A stretch of 64,000 bases of DNA from contig JADZBE010000022.1 in NCBI GenBank assembly GCA_020852275.1, forward strand, positions 151,443-215,442, given 5' to 3'. The notes under the pieces are model-generated. The model was not told the DNA's origin. It saw only the letters and a list, made by a program, of their open reading frames with translations, and searched no databases. The position numbers and the translations under genes were made by a program. The DNA is from Phycisphaerales bacterium (GTDB taxonomy: Bacteria; Planctomycetota; Phycisphaerae; UBA1845). Shown one piece after another: positions 55,301-63,889 of this stretch. The first letter of the stretch is position 1; the number at the start of each line of letters is the position of its first letter.

Positions 55301-58167
55301 TGAACGGCGTCATCCACGGCGGTGACGGTGACGGTCTGCGCGGAACTCCAGTTGCCGGACGTGAAGGTAAGCGTGATCGCCGCGCCGCCGCCGCCGCCGA
55401 GGTCGGTTTGCGTGTCGGGATCCACGGTGATCGTCACGTTCGCCGTCGGCTGGCTGGTCAGGACGACCGTGTAGGTGTCGGAGGTCGGGCCTTGCTCGTT
55501 CACCGCGGTGGAGCCGCCCGATTGCGTCACGGTCGCGCCGGCCGTGTCGTTGTCCGTGACGGCGGCGGAGACGTTGGACACGGAGAAGTTGTTGTAATTG
55601 CCGTCGCCGCTGGAGACGGCGTGCGTGATGGTGGACGTGTGCGCTCCCTCGGCGATCGCATCGTCCACGGCGGTGACGATGACCGTCTGCGCCACGTTCC
55701 AGTTGCCCGATGTAAACGTGAGCGTGATCGCCGCGCCCGCGCCCGAGCCGAAGTCCGTCTGTGTGTCGGGGTCCACGGTGAACACCACGTCGGCTGTCGG
55801 CGGCGAGTTCAGCACGAGGTTGTACGTGTCCGAGGTCGTGCCCGCTTCGCTCACTGCGGTCGAGCCGCCGGATTGCGTAAGCGTGACGCCGGGCAGGTCG
55901 TTGTCAGTTACGCTGACCGTGACGTTGGAGATCGTCAGCCCGTTGAAGTTCGAATCGCCGCTGGCGGTCGCATGAGTGATCGTCGAGGTGTGCGCGCCTT
56001 CCGCGACCGCGTCGTCCACCGCGGTCACCACGACCGTCTGCGGCGTGCTCCAATTTCCCGACGTGAAGGTAAATGACGCCGCCACGCCGCCGCCGCCGCC
56101 GAGGTCCGTCTGCGTGTCGGGATCGACGGTGAGCGTCACGTCCGCTGTCGGCTGCGCCGTGAGCACGACGGTGTAGGTGTCGGAGGTCGGACCCGCCTCA
56201 TTGACGGTCGTGGTTCCGCCGGACTGGGTGATCGTCACGCCCGCCGCGTCGTTGTCGGTCACGTTGGCGACGACATTGCTGATGGATATGCCGTTGTAGT
56301 TGCCGTCGCTGCTGGAGGCGACGTGGGTGATCGTCGAGGTGTGACTGCCTTCGATCAGCGCGTCATTCACGGCCGTGACCGTGAGCGTCTGCGTCGTGCT
56401 CCAGTTGGAAGTGGTAAAGGTCTTGGTGACGGCCGCCCCCGCGCCCGCGCCGAGGTCCGTCTGCGTATCGGGATCGACGGTGATCGTCACACTGGCCGTC
56501 GGCTGGGAGGTCAGCACAAGCGTGTACGTGTCGGAGGTGGGTCCGGTCTCGCTGACGTTGGTGGAGTCCGACGTCTGGGTCACGCTGACGCCGGCCGTGT
56601 CGTTGTCCGTCACGGTGGCGACCACGTTGCTGATGCTGATGCCGTTGTAGTTGCCGTCGCTGCTGGAGGCGGTGTGCACAATGGTCGAAGTGTGCGAGCC
56701 TTCGGCGTAACTGTCATTGACGGCGGTCACGGTGATCGTCTGCGCCGTGCTCCAGTTCGAGGTCGTGAACGTCTTGGTCACCGGCGCGCCGCTTCCACCG
56801 CCGAGGTCGGTCTGCGTGTCGGGATCGACCGTGATCGTGACGCTCGCCGTGGGGGCGGAACCGAGCACGATCGTGTAGGTGTCGTTCGTAGGACCGACCT
56901 CGCTGACCGCCGTGGCGCCGCCGGACTGGGTGAGGGTGACGGACGCCGTGTCGTTGTCCGTGATGCTGACGACGAGGTTGGAAATGCTGATGCCGTTGTA
57001 GCCGCCGTCGCTGCTGGAGGCGGCGTGCGTGATCGTGGAGGTGTGGTTGCCCTCCTGAACGAGGTCGTTCACCGCCGTCACCGTCACGTTGCGCGCCACG
57101 TCCCAGTTCGCAACCTGAAACGTCACCGTGATGGCCGCGCCCGCGCCGCTGCCGAGGTCGGTCTGCGTGTCGGGGTCCACGGTGAGGGTCACGTCGGCGG
57201 AGGGCGCCTTGTCGAGCGAGAGGGTGTACGAGTCCGAGGTCGGACCCTGCTCCGCGACGGCGGTCGATCCGCCCGTCTGCCCGATGGTCACGCCGGGCGA
57301 GTCGTTGTCCGTCACGTTGGCGCTGATGTTGGAGATCGACAGCCCGTTGTAGTTCGAGTCCGAGCTGGACGTGGCGTGTGTGATCGTGGAGACGTGCGGA
57401 CCTTCCACGTCGGCGTCGTCCACGGCCGTGACGATCACCGTTCGAGCGATGTTCCAGCTCGCCGGAGTGATGATGACCGTGATCGCCACGCCGGTGCCCG
57501 CGCCGAGGTCCGTGTCCACGTCGGGATCGATGGTGAACGTGACGTTGGCGGTCGGCTGGGAGTTGAGCACGATGGTGTAGCTGTCCGCGGTGGATCCCGT
57601 CTCGGCCACGTCCGTCGAGCCGCCGGTCTGCGACACGGTGACGCCGAAGGTATCGTTGTCGGTGATCGTTGCCGTGATGTTGGAGATGGAGATGCCGTTG
57701 TAGCCGCCGTCGCTGCTGGACGCGGCGTGGGTGATCGTGGAGGTGTGCGAGCCTTCGACGACCGCGTCGTCCACGGCCGTGACGGTTACGGTCTGGGCGA
57801 CGCTCCAGCTTCCGCTGGTGAAGGTCAGCAGGATGGCCACGCCGGCGCCGGCGCCAAGGTTTGTCTGCGCATCGGGATCCACCGTGATCGACACGTCGGC
57901 GGTTGGTGCGCTGTTGAGCACGACGGTGTAACTGTCCGAAGTCGGACCCGTTTCCGAGACGGACGTCGTGCCGCCGGATTGCGTCAGGCTCACGCCGGCC
58001 TGCGCGCGCGCGACGCTCGGCAGCGCCAGCGCCGCAAGCGCCGGCACGAGCCGGAAAGCCCGCGTAAGTTGCTCAGCTCTCGAACCTCTCAAGGCGCGGA
58101 CCGGTATCCTTCCAGGGGGCGCAGGTTCGGCAAAAGCTGCCCGGACGATGACGTCCAGGCCATTCAA
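52342..58167 (-). CDS. Giant exported Calx-beta-like repeat surface protein
   Basis: 1941 residues. A long N-region leads to a signal peptide (FRLVPALAALALPSVARAQA). Thirteen tandem repeats of about 117 residues follow (residues ~57-1570). Each starts GVTxTQSGGSTxVSE, has GPTSDTYTLVL, VTITVDPDTQTDLG, TFTSxNWSxAQTVTVTAVDD and ends ISNVxAxVTDNDT, typical of Calx-beta-like immunoglobulin folds with acidic Ca-binding loops. Then come a poly-Gly linker, two cadherin-like domains (YTPAADYYGEDAFSFIV, YTADEGFVGTDELTYVL), an Asp/Pro-rich linker, a PKD domain (WTWDLDESDGLDFDLAGERT) and a C-terminal LCG motif, hydrophobic stretch and RRRR, which looks like a sorting tail. The ATG at 58167 is the only upstream Met; a TTG closer to the signal peptide is possible. 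Probably an adhesin or matrix protein. Confidence 0.88.
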   Translation of the reverse strand: MNGLDVIVRAAFAEPAPPGRIPVRALRGSRAEQLTRAFRLVPALAALALPSVARAQAGVSLTQSGGTTSVSETGPTSDSYTVVLNSAPTADVSITVDPDAQTNLGAGAGVAILLTFTSGSWSVAQTVTVTAVDDAVVEGSHTSTITHAASSSDGGYNGISISNITATITDNDTFGVTVSQTGGSTDVAETGSTADSYTIVLNSQPTANVTFTIDPDVDTDLGAGTGVAITVIITPASWNIARTVIVTAVDDADVEGPHVSTITHATSSSDSNYNGLSISNISANVTDNDSPGVTIGQTGGSTAVAEQGPTSDSYTLSLDKAPSADVTLTVDPDTQTDLGSGAGAAITVTFQVANWDVARNVTVTAVNDLVQEGNHTSTITHAASSSDGGYNGISISNLVVSITDNDTASVTLTQSGGATAVSEVGPTNDTYTIVLGSAPTASVTITVDPDTQTDLGGGSGAPVTKTFTTSNWSTAQTITVTAVNDSYAEGSHTSTIVHTASSSDGNYNGISISNVVATVTDNDTAGVSVTQTSDSTNVSETGPTSDTYTLVLTSQPTASVTITVDPDTQTDLGAGAGAAVTKTFTTSNWSTTQTLTVTAVNDALIEGSHTSTITHVASSSDGNYNGISISNVVANVTDNDAAGVTITQSGGTTTVNEAGPTSDTYTVVLTAQPTADVTLTVDPDTQTDLGGGGGVAASFTFTSGNWSTPQTVVVTAVDDAVAEGAHTSTITHATASGDSNFNGLTISNVTVSVTDNDLPGVTLTQSGGSTAVSEAGTTSDTYNLVLNSPPTADVVFTVDPDTQTDFGSGAGAAITLTFTSGNWNVAQTVIVTAVDDAIAEGAHTSTITHAVSSGDGNYNNFSVSNVSAAVTDNDTAGATVTQSGGSTAVNEQGPTSDTYTVVLTSQPTANVTITVDPDTQTDLGGGGGAAITLTFTSGNWSSAQTVTVTAVDDAVQEGTHSSTITHGAASGDGNYNGISIGNVTATISDNDTPGVTIAQSGGSTAVSETGPTSDTYTLVLNSQPTANVTITVDPDAQTDLGSGAGAAITLTFTAGTWNAPQTVTVTAVDDLVAEGAHTSTITHSAASSDGGYNGLSISNVSAAVTDNDTAGATITQSGGSTAVDETGPTSDTYTVVLTSQPTANVTITADPDTQTTLGAGGGAPITLTFTSANWSTAQTVTVTAVDDAVAEGAHTSAITHASSSGDSFYNGLSISGVTANVTDNDTAGVTITQSGGSTSVSEAGPTSDTYTLVLTSQPTANVTITVDPDTQTNLGSGSGAPITKTFTSANWSTAQTVTVTAVDDSVAEGAHTSTITHAAASSDANYNAIGIASVSAAVTDNDTAGVTVAESAGSTFVSEIGPTSDTYTLVLASQPTANVTITVDPDVQTTVGNGAGGAITQTFTSANWNVVQTVTVTAVSDGITEGMHTSTITHAASSSDSNYNGVAITSVIASVSDLAGVTVTESGGITVIEETGPTSDTYTLVLNSPPTASVSIVVEPDVQSSVGAGAGGAIILTFTTGNWNVAQTVTVTAIDDAVVEGTHTSVVRHTAISSDSNYNGLSVSNVTATVGDNDSSGGGEGGGGGGGGGGGGSQSRPIAFDQAVETQEDEAISITLTAGGDLGTAPEYLIVEAPLHGTVTGAPPDVTYTPAADYYGEDAFSFIVTNGETSSDLAQVSITVAPVNDAPSGVAQEIALVGGTSADVHLDAYDPDGGDMLTIEFITLPQHGAFEGEGEDWTYTADEGFVGTDELTYVLDDGQETSDPITITFIVSATDDPDDDPDDDPDDPPDDDPPPDDDGGDSATFVVADAGGDLRVERGRSVTLDGSGSRVEDESGAAVTAPRIVAWTWDLDESDGLDFDLAGERTSHEYDQPGVYTITLRVYDDGGQSAEDRITCTVVEPEESSSGGSLCGAMPPAYLLIMLVAARPCVIAFARRRRGSR
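53447..57999. repeat. 13-copy coding tandem array with a period of about 351 bp
   Basis: Encodes the Calx-beta-like repeats. DNA similarity between copies is high, especially in central units, with long identical runs such as those encoding PTANVTITVDPDTQT. It is a substrate for unequal recombination and an assembly hazard. Confidence 0.88.
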
Positions 58168-58610
58168 TCAACCTGCTGCGGAAGGGGGGGGAACTCCCTA
58201 CATGAGAATCATCGGAAGTCGTGCGCTTCGTGTCCGCCCCACGCCCGCGCCGCGTCCGCGCGAGTTGGTGCACACGCAACGGCCCCCGATGCCGGGCGCT
58301 CTTATCGGGCAAGCATCGCATTATCACGCCCGGACGATTCTCGTTCCGGCCCGTCGATGACCGATGGCTCTAGCGCGCTGCAACATGACTCGTTCTCGCC
58401 CGCTGCGCCGTGATGGGTTGTGAAGCGGTCGCGTGGCACGATCGGTTGGCACGCGCGGGCGGCAAGAGCGGGTGGTACGCACGGGCGGCACGGTCCGGTG
58501 TACTCGCCGGGCCGTGGTAAGAATGAAGCCCGCGCCTGAGGCGGCGCCGTTGAGATCGCGGCCTCGCTGCTTGACGGCACTTGGTGAAACTCGCAACCGG
58601 ATCGGAGCCC
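58168..58610. other. Intergenic region upstream of the Calx-beta-like gene
   Basis: No gene. Contains GGCACG-rich degenerate repeats around 58430-58500 (GTGGCACGATCGGTTGGCAC, GGCGGCACGGTCCGG). A C7/G7 homopolymer near 58185 lies just before the start of the minus-strand gene. Confidence 0.4.
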
Positions 58611-58744
58611 CGTCACCCCCGCACGGGCGGGGGTCCAGGGCGCAGGGAGATCGCGTTGGATTCCCGCCTGCGCGGGAATGACGAAGCTGGATTCTTGCCT
58701 GCGCGGGAATGACGAACCTGGATTCCCGCCTGCGCGAGAATGAC
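58611..58744. repeat. dRS3-like repeat cluster
   Basis: One inward copy (GTCACCCCCGCACGGGCGGG) and three outward copies of TGGATTCCCGCCTGCGCGGG-AATGACGAA. The first outward copy contains the 20-base palindrome ATTCCCGCCTGCGCGGGAAT (58660-58679). Immediately upstream of the ECF sigma gene. Confidence 0.88.
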
Positions 58745-58840
58745 CCACGTCACCTTTCACCACGGACTGGTGCGCGTTTGCAAGCGAAACCCGCCCGGCG
58801 GTACGATGACCTCCAGCATCCGACACCGGTCGGCCCCTTT

Positions 58841-59416
58841 ATGCACGAGCCGCCCAGTCAGCCCGTGACGCGCCTGCTGGACCTCGCCCGAGGTGGAGAC
58901 GAGTCCGCGCGCCAGGCGCTTTGGGACCGCGTGTACCAGGAACTCCACCGCACCGCCGAAGCCTGCATGCGCCGAGAGCGACCCGCGCACACGCTCCAGA
59001 CGACGGCCGTGGTGCACGAGGCGTACTTTAAGCTCTTCAACCGGTCCTGCGAGGACTACCGCTCCGCCGGACATTTTTTCTCCGCCGCCGCCAACGCCAT
59101 GCGCCAGATCCTCGTCGATCACGCACGTAAGAAGCGAGCAACCAAGCGCGGCGGCGGGGCGGGCGCGGTTCCGCTCGACGGCGACGGTTTCGCCGCGGAG
59201 TTCGACCGTGATCCGGAAACCGAGCTGGCCGTCAGCGAGGCCATGCACTTGCTTGAGAAAGAGCATCCGCGCGCTGCGGAGGTGGCCAAGCTGCGCTACT
59301 ACACCGGCTTGACCGTTCGCCAGACGGCGGAGGCGCTCGGCGTGGGCGACAGGACGGTCGAAGCGGACTGGAAGTTCGCTCGGGCGTGGCTGTATCAGCG
59401 GCTCGGCGGGGAGTGA
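58841..59416 (+). CDS. ECF-type RNA polymerase sigma factor (planctomycete, kinase-associated group)
   Basis: 191 residues. The ATG at 58841 is chosen as the first Met giving the usual N-terminus (MHEPPSQPVTRLLDLARGGDESA); the upstream frame runs into repeats. Region 2 is at about 18-90 (ELHRTAEACMRRERPAHTLQTTAVVHEAYFKL, AGHFFSAAANAMRQILVDHARKK) and region 4 at about 135-185 (VAKLRYYTGLTVRQTAEALGVGDRTVEADWKFARAWL). The TLQTTAVVHEAY and FFSAAANAMRQILVDHAR motifs are typical of the ECF group usually followed by a serine/threonine kinase. A kinase start does follow at 59660 but is truncated. Confidence 0.92.
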   Translation: MHEPPSQPVTRLLDLARGGDESARQALWDRVYQELHRTAEACMRRERPAHTLQTTAVVHEAYFKLFNRSCEDYRSAGHFFSAAANAMRQILVDHARKKRATKRGGGAGAVPLDGDGFAAEFDRDPETELAVSEAMHLLEKEHPRAAEVAKLRYYTGLTVRQTAEALGVGDRTVEADWKFARAWLYQRLGGE

Positions 59417-59659
59417 GAAGAGGCTGCTGGCTGCTCGCTGTTGGCTGTTGGCCAGACAAGGTGGGGCAGCTCTCCGAACTGCCATGGTACAGCAGATCGC
59501 TGAGCTGCCTGGCGCGTGGCAACGGTACGCTGCCGAATGTCCGACTGGGCTGTCAACGGCCGCATCGTTGCCGAAAGCATGCCGTGTCCGCCGGTGCGAG
59601 GCCGAGCAATCGACCGACCGACTTGACGCAGACTGTGTCGGCCAGGCACATCAACCGAT

Positions 59660-59870
59660 ATGACCGAACCTGCATCCAGACGAACCCGCCTGCACGAGCT
59701 GTTCACGGCCGCGCTGCCACAGCCGCAGTCGCAGCAGGAGCCGTTCCTGATCGCCGCCTGCCCGGACGATCCCGCGCTCGTCCGCGAAGCGATCTCCCTC
59801 CTCCGCGCCGCGGACGCCGCCCCGGCCGAGTTCTTAACGCCGCCTCCGCCTCCGCCGGACCCGCCTTCTC
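59660..59870 (+). pseudogene. Truncated N-terminus of an ECF-associated serine/threonine kinase
   Basis: About 70 codons remain: TRLHELFTAALPQPQSQQEPFL, then AACPDDPALVREAISLLRAADAAPAEFL and a Pro-run. This matches the helical pre-kinase segment (xRxxELFxxALxLPxxERxxFL...LRxEVxSLLxAD) of planctomycete kinases encoded after such sigma factors. The frame then runs into antisense transposase sequence, so the kinase domain is missing. The junction lies at about 59865-59900. Confidence 0.65.
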
Positions 59871-60951
59871 ACATGCTCAAGCCGCATCCGCGCCACGCCG
59901 CGCTCGACCTTGCCCTTGTGCCGCGGCATTCGAGGCTTCGTGGGCAGGATCACCGTGCCGTAATGCTCGGCGAAGGCCTGCAGCTTGGGGTTCAGTTCCG
60001 GATCGAACCAGTCGGCCTTCAGCACCGCGGCCTTGAGGTTGTCCGTGACGAGGGTCTTCGGCACGCCGCCGAAGTGCCGGAAGGCGTTCTCCAGGGCGCG
60101 GAGAAAATCCTCGGTCGTCTGCCGGAGCATCACCTCGCTGTAACCCTTGCGCGAGTGGCTCAGCACGACACGTAGAACGTGCGTCTTGCGCCGCCGCGTC
60201 TTCACGCCCACCGGCAGCGCCGTGCCGTCGGGAATGACGATGGGCGCGCCGACCCCGAAGTCCACCTGAGCCTCTTCGCCCGCGGCGTACTCCATCCGGC
60301 GGAAGGGGAGCGGTCGACCGTGGGCGAGCCGACGGCAGAATCGCTTGACGCTGTCGTAGGCGCCGGTGAAGTCGTGCTCGCTGCGCAGGTCCTGCCAGAT
60401 GCGCTGGGCGGACAGGCCGCGGTCCAGCCCCGCGAGGATGATCTCGCGCAGCGCCTCGCATCGGCTCGGTGGCCCCGATGACCCAACGGGCAGGTCAGGA
60501 CGACTTCCGGCCCCGGCTGATCGATCGAGGACCCTCGCGGACCCGGCGGGCGGGTTTGGCTGGTTTTGGGCTTCGAGCGCCGCGGCGGAATCGGCGAAAG
60601 CCTCGATCGGTTCCTTGAAACCAGCCGCGGACCCGGCGAGCAGGTTGTCGCTGGCAAACGGGCTATCCACGCCGGGGGGATCGCCATCGCCGGCCGCAGC
60701 CTGCGCCTCCGCCCACCGAACGTAGCGACCGACCGTCTCGCGGTTTACGCCCAACTCGCGGGCGATCCGCCGATCCGACCAGCCGAGACCCTTCAAAGAT
60801 AGAATCGAATGCACCGTCGCCATCTTGAGCCGATTCGCCATCCGTGCCCTCCAACCTGAAACAGGCTGGAAGACTCCAGTGGCGAGTCCCTTCCTCAAAA
60901 TGGCCGGTTATCACCTGCCCGTACTTGGCCGGTTTTACATGCCCGATGACA
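59870..60951 (-). mobile_element. IS21-like insertion sequence remnant
   Basis: One end is preserved at 60951: reading the minus strand it begins TGTCATCGGGCATGTAAAAC, with repeated terminal units CGGGCATGTAAAACCGGCC and CGGGCAGGTGATAACCGGCC, as in multi-repeat IS21 ends. Only istA sequence is present and its 3' part, istB and the other end are lost. The broken side abuts the kinase stump. Confidence 0.7.
59890..60841 (-). pseudogene. istA: IS21-family transposase IstA, 3'-truncated
   Basis: About 315 codons from ATG 60841. Helix-turn-helix at the start (SLKGLGWSDRRIARELGVNR), a disordered middle, then an integrase-core region with the DDE residues visible: QVDFG (D), VTDNLKAA (D) and GKVERGV (E). 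Homologues continue for roughly 150-200 residues after the last Glu; here the frame ends in Arg-rich nonsense 30 codons later, so the C-terminal domain is missing. No istB remains. Probably immobile. Confidence 0.75.
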
Positions 60952-60952
60952 G

Positions 60953-61120
60953 GCCCGGGGAGTGCAGAATGCGGCGGCGCGGGCCTGCCGCGCGCTCTGC
61001 GAACGACTCCTGAACGCCGTCCAGACCCTGGGGCGCGCCGTCAACGCCGAATACCAGCCGAGGCGCCAGGCCACGCCTTGTACGGCGTGGAACTTTCAGT
61101 GGAACGCCCGCGCCGCGTAA
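60953..61120 (+). pseudogene. Orphan 3' coding remnant beyond the IS21-like end
   Basis: An open frame without a start ends at TAA 61118-61120. It reads NAAARACRALCERLLNAVQT, then LGRAVNAEYQPRR and ends WNFQWNARAA. It has coding-like composition but no recognised family, and it does not look like a kinase C-terminus. It may be the tail of a gene lost when the region rearranged. Confidence 0.35.
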
Positions 61121-61167
61121 AGTCCGCCCGCACGGGAGGAAGGCGTTCTACCACGGGCTGATAGGTT

Positions 61168-61722
61168 CTAATCGTTCCGGGCTGCCTGTGCAATAAGACG
61201 CCTCAGCTTGTCCCATCGAGTGGCCTTCAGGGGATCGGTCTCTGGGACGCGTGCCCCGCATTCAGGACACTGCCGTGAAGTGTTCCCGTGCAGGCAATAC
61301 TCACATCGGACACAGAGATGCTCTCCACGATTGCGCTTTCTGGATAATCTAAGGATAATGCCCGTGCTTAGCCAGACAATCCCCACTCCCCAACTGGCCA
61401 ACGCATACGGCACTCCAAACAATGCAGTATAGGCAAATTCCCGATGGCTAGCTTGTACGATGTTGGAAATAATCAATAGAAGAAAAGGCGAGGCGATTAT
61501 GACAGCTGGAGGAAGCCACTGAATCCTGATTCTGCAGGAGAACCCAAGGCACAGCCAACTCGAAAGCAATGCACCAATGGCCAGAAAGCAAGGTGGTCGT
61601 CCGAAGAAACGGTACGCCGAACGAGCGTCAAGAACATCAGCGCGCATCACGATCCCGAATCCGATAATCATCAGCAGACACCCCAATATGACTAAAGCCC
61701 TGTTCATTGGTAGGGTATTCAA
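61168..61722 (-). CDS. Four-helix membrane protein with C-terminal zinc ribbon; possible RHS immunity protein
   Basis: 184 residues. Hydrophobic segments at about 8-27, 43-62, 70-90 and 98-125 are followed by a cytoplasmic tail with CVRCEYCLHGNTSRQCPECG, the zinc-ribbon signature seen in many planctomycete membrane proteins. The start lies three bases after the stop of the RHS gene, so the two are translated from one message. Lower GC than the surroundings, like the RHS tip. By position it could protect the producer from the RHS tip, as immunity genes follow polymorphic toxins directly; this is inference. Confidence 0.7.
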   Translation of the reverse strand: MNTLPMNRALVILGCLLMIIGFGIVMRADVLDARSAYRFFGRPPCFLAIGALLSSWLCLGFSCRIRIQWLPPAVIIASPFLLLIISNIVQASHREFAYTALFGVPYALASWGVGIVWLSTGIILRLSRKRNRGEHLCVRCEYCLHGNTSRQCPECGARVPETDPLKATRWDKLRRLIAQAARND

Positions 61723-61725
61723 CAG

Positions 61726-63610
61726 TCATGGTCCAGGGGTGATGTACGCGCCTCCGACAAAGAAACATGTGCACCTCTTGCCCGCAGACGACATGATAAA
61801 ACTCATGAAGTCCTTACCGACTGCAACCGTATCATTGCGAGTCCCACCAAGGCGACGGCTGCCGCCGACCCAATCGGTATACTGCGTTTCCTTTGTTATC
61901 ACCGTGTACGAATATGGTCCCCAACTCAACATTGCATAGCTAAACCCTCCCATGGAAGGAGCGCGAGCATCCGAAGTATTGGCGTCATAATTTGGATCAT
62001 CATATTCTGGGCTGTGTATCTGCATTGTATCGTAAGGACCCGCAGAATACCCACCATGTGCCCACCAATCTTGAATACTATGAAGCGCTCTTCCAAGGTG
62101 CTGAACTGCGCGTTGCGGATCGTCATTGGTCGTATTGCACGATGTTTTTGCATCGGCTAACTCAAAAGTCTTCCATCGCAAGCGAGTGTCCCAGCCATTA
62201 GAACTCCTGTCGAAGTGGCGACTCTGTGTTCCGAGGAATGGCAAATAGCCCGTGCCAATCCCCCACCATCGGTCCATATCAGTGTCAATATCGGCTTGAC
62301 CGACCATTCGGGCAGCCCCTGGGTTCATGTAGCACCACCACTCTAGCAGCCAGGCGGTCTCATCTCTGTGGATTGGTGCGCCCCACATCCCGAGTGGATC
62401 GTGGGCAGCGGCCGGTGTCGACTGCACGTACTCATAAAGGTTGGAACTGTCGAGTTGTTCCGCTGGATCCCTCTCCAACCACCGTCCATCCAGCAGCGAA
62501 TAGTGTCGCGCGCGGTTATGCTGGAGTTGCTGGTTGGCAAGCGTCCCGGCTCCGTCTGGCAGAGTCTCGAGCATGTACAGCCGTCGGCCGGTAAAGAAGA
62601 ATGGGTTACCAATGCTGCTGACGAACGCATCGACCACAGTGCCGCCGGAGTTCTTGATCGACGTGAAGATGCCGCTATCGGCGAGATCGGTATCGCCGTC
62701 GTAATCCAAGTCCGTGGACGGATCGGTCGTGGACTTTGTGGAGCCGCCGCTGGCGAGGAGCGCCGCGTTGAAGGTGGTCTGATCGGTGGCATCCACATCG
62801 CCGTCGCGATCGAAGTCCCCGCGGCTGTAGTCCCAGATGCGAACCTTGCCATAGCCATCGTAGACATCGGCTTCGGCCAAGGCGCCGCTCTTCTCCACGA
62901 GACCGGTCACCGTGTAAAGCTCCTGGAGAAGATAGTAAAACGTATCCGCGGACGCTGCCGGGCCTTCGATAAGTACAGCCCGCTCATCGAGGTACTGCGT
63001 CCCATTAATGAACCGCCGGGCCAGCGTGCTGTTGTCGCTCTCATAATCGGCGATCTCCACCTGGCCATCATGGTAGAAGCGATAGTCCTTGGTGATGCTG
63101 TCGGTCGTGCCGTCGTAGACCGTTCGCGCCGTGATCTTCCGCCCCAGGGCGTCGTAAGCGAACGTCGCGACTGTCGTGTTCGACCCCGAGTTCGGATCGT
63201 AATCCACCTGGAGCAGCCGATTGTCGCAATCGTAGGTGTACACGTAGGCGTCACCTGAGCCGTTGAGCACCTGCTTCGAGAGATTGCCGGCGGCGTCGTG
63301 CGTCACCGCGTACGACGCGACCGAGGTGTACTCGTTGGCCTCGTTGTTCGCGTACGTCCGCGTGATCGAGTTGCGCTGATCCGTGTACGTCACGCGGTTT
63401 CCCAGCGAGTCGTACACGTAAACCTCGTCGCCGGTCGTCACCCCCGGGTTATTATAGTCGATCTTAGTCAGCCGGTGCAAGGTGTCGTAATCGTAGGCAT
63501 CGATCTGATTCATCTTCGAGAAGCCCTCGGCGTTGCCGCCGGAGCCGCGGTGCCGGGTGTTCGACGTGCGGTTGCCGTCGTGATCGAAGGTGTAGGTGAA
63601 CTGGGCGAGC
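61726..63610 (-). CDS. RHS-repeat protein with dockerin-like insert and toxin-like C-terminal tip
   Basis: About 628 readable codons. YD repeats run from FTYTFDHDGNRTSN to YDCDNRLLQVDYDPN and FAYDALGRKI. A dockerin-like pair of Ca-binding loops (GDFDRDGDVDATDQTTFNAAL, then DLDYDGDTDLADSGIF) is inserted at about 62645-62825. The RHS core end is clear: RARHYSLLDGRWLERDPAEQ then LYEYVQSTPAAAHDPLG (near 62395). The tip of about 220 residues beyond it is lower in GC and contains HLGRALHSIQDWWAHG, which resembles the His/Asp zinc-site helix of zinc-dependent phospholipase C-like proteins. No true N-terminus remains; the frame upstream of about 63610 is not coding. Confidence 0.75.
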
Positions 63611-63887
63611 GGCCCGAGAGCGCGACGGTGCCCCAAGCGAGGTCGCCGTCCGTCGTGCTGATCTTCTGCGTGCCGTCGACCCAGATCGTGTAGGTCGTGC
63701 CGGAGGCCTTGACGCGGACGGTGACCGTCGCGGCGGTGGTGTAGGTGTTGGACGCGACGTTGGTCTCGCGGCCATCCAGACACTTGATGAGTTTCACCGA
63801 GCCGTTGCTGCGGATCTCCGCGGCCATCCAGTTGTCCGGGTCGGTGTAGCGGACGATCAGATGCGCCAGCGCGCGAGCTATGACCAA
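63600..63887 (-). pseudogene. Frame-shifted 5' fragment of the RHS gene (concanavalin/LamG-like domain)
   Basis: In another frame, residues HLIVRYTDPDNWMAAEIRSN, VKLIKCLDGRETNVASN and GTTYTIWVDGTQKIS are clearly coding and resemble a LamG-like carbohydrate-binding domain. The frame must shift by one base near 63600-63615 to join FTYTFDHDGN. The gene is therefore frameshifted or the assembly has an indel. Upstream it is cut by insertion-sequence DNA. Confidence 0.65.
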
Positions 63888-63889
63888 TT

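Noticed and set aside
52379..58413. Long plus-strand open frames opposite the Calx-beta-like gene
   Set aside because: They mirror the repeat array, give Gly/Arg/Val-rich low-complexity protein and have no ribosome site or signal. The minus strand encodes a coherent domain protein.
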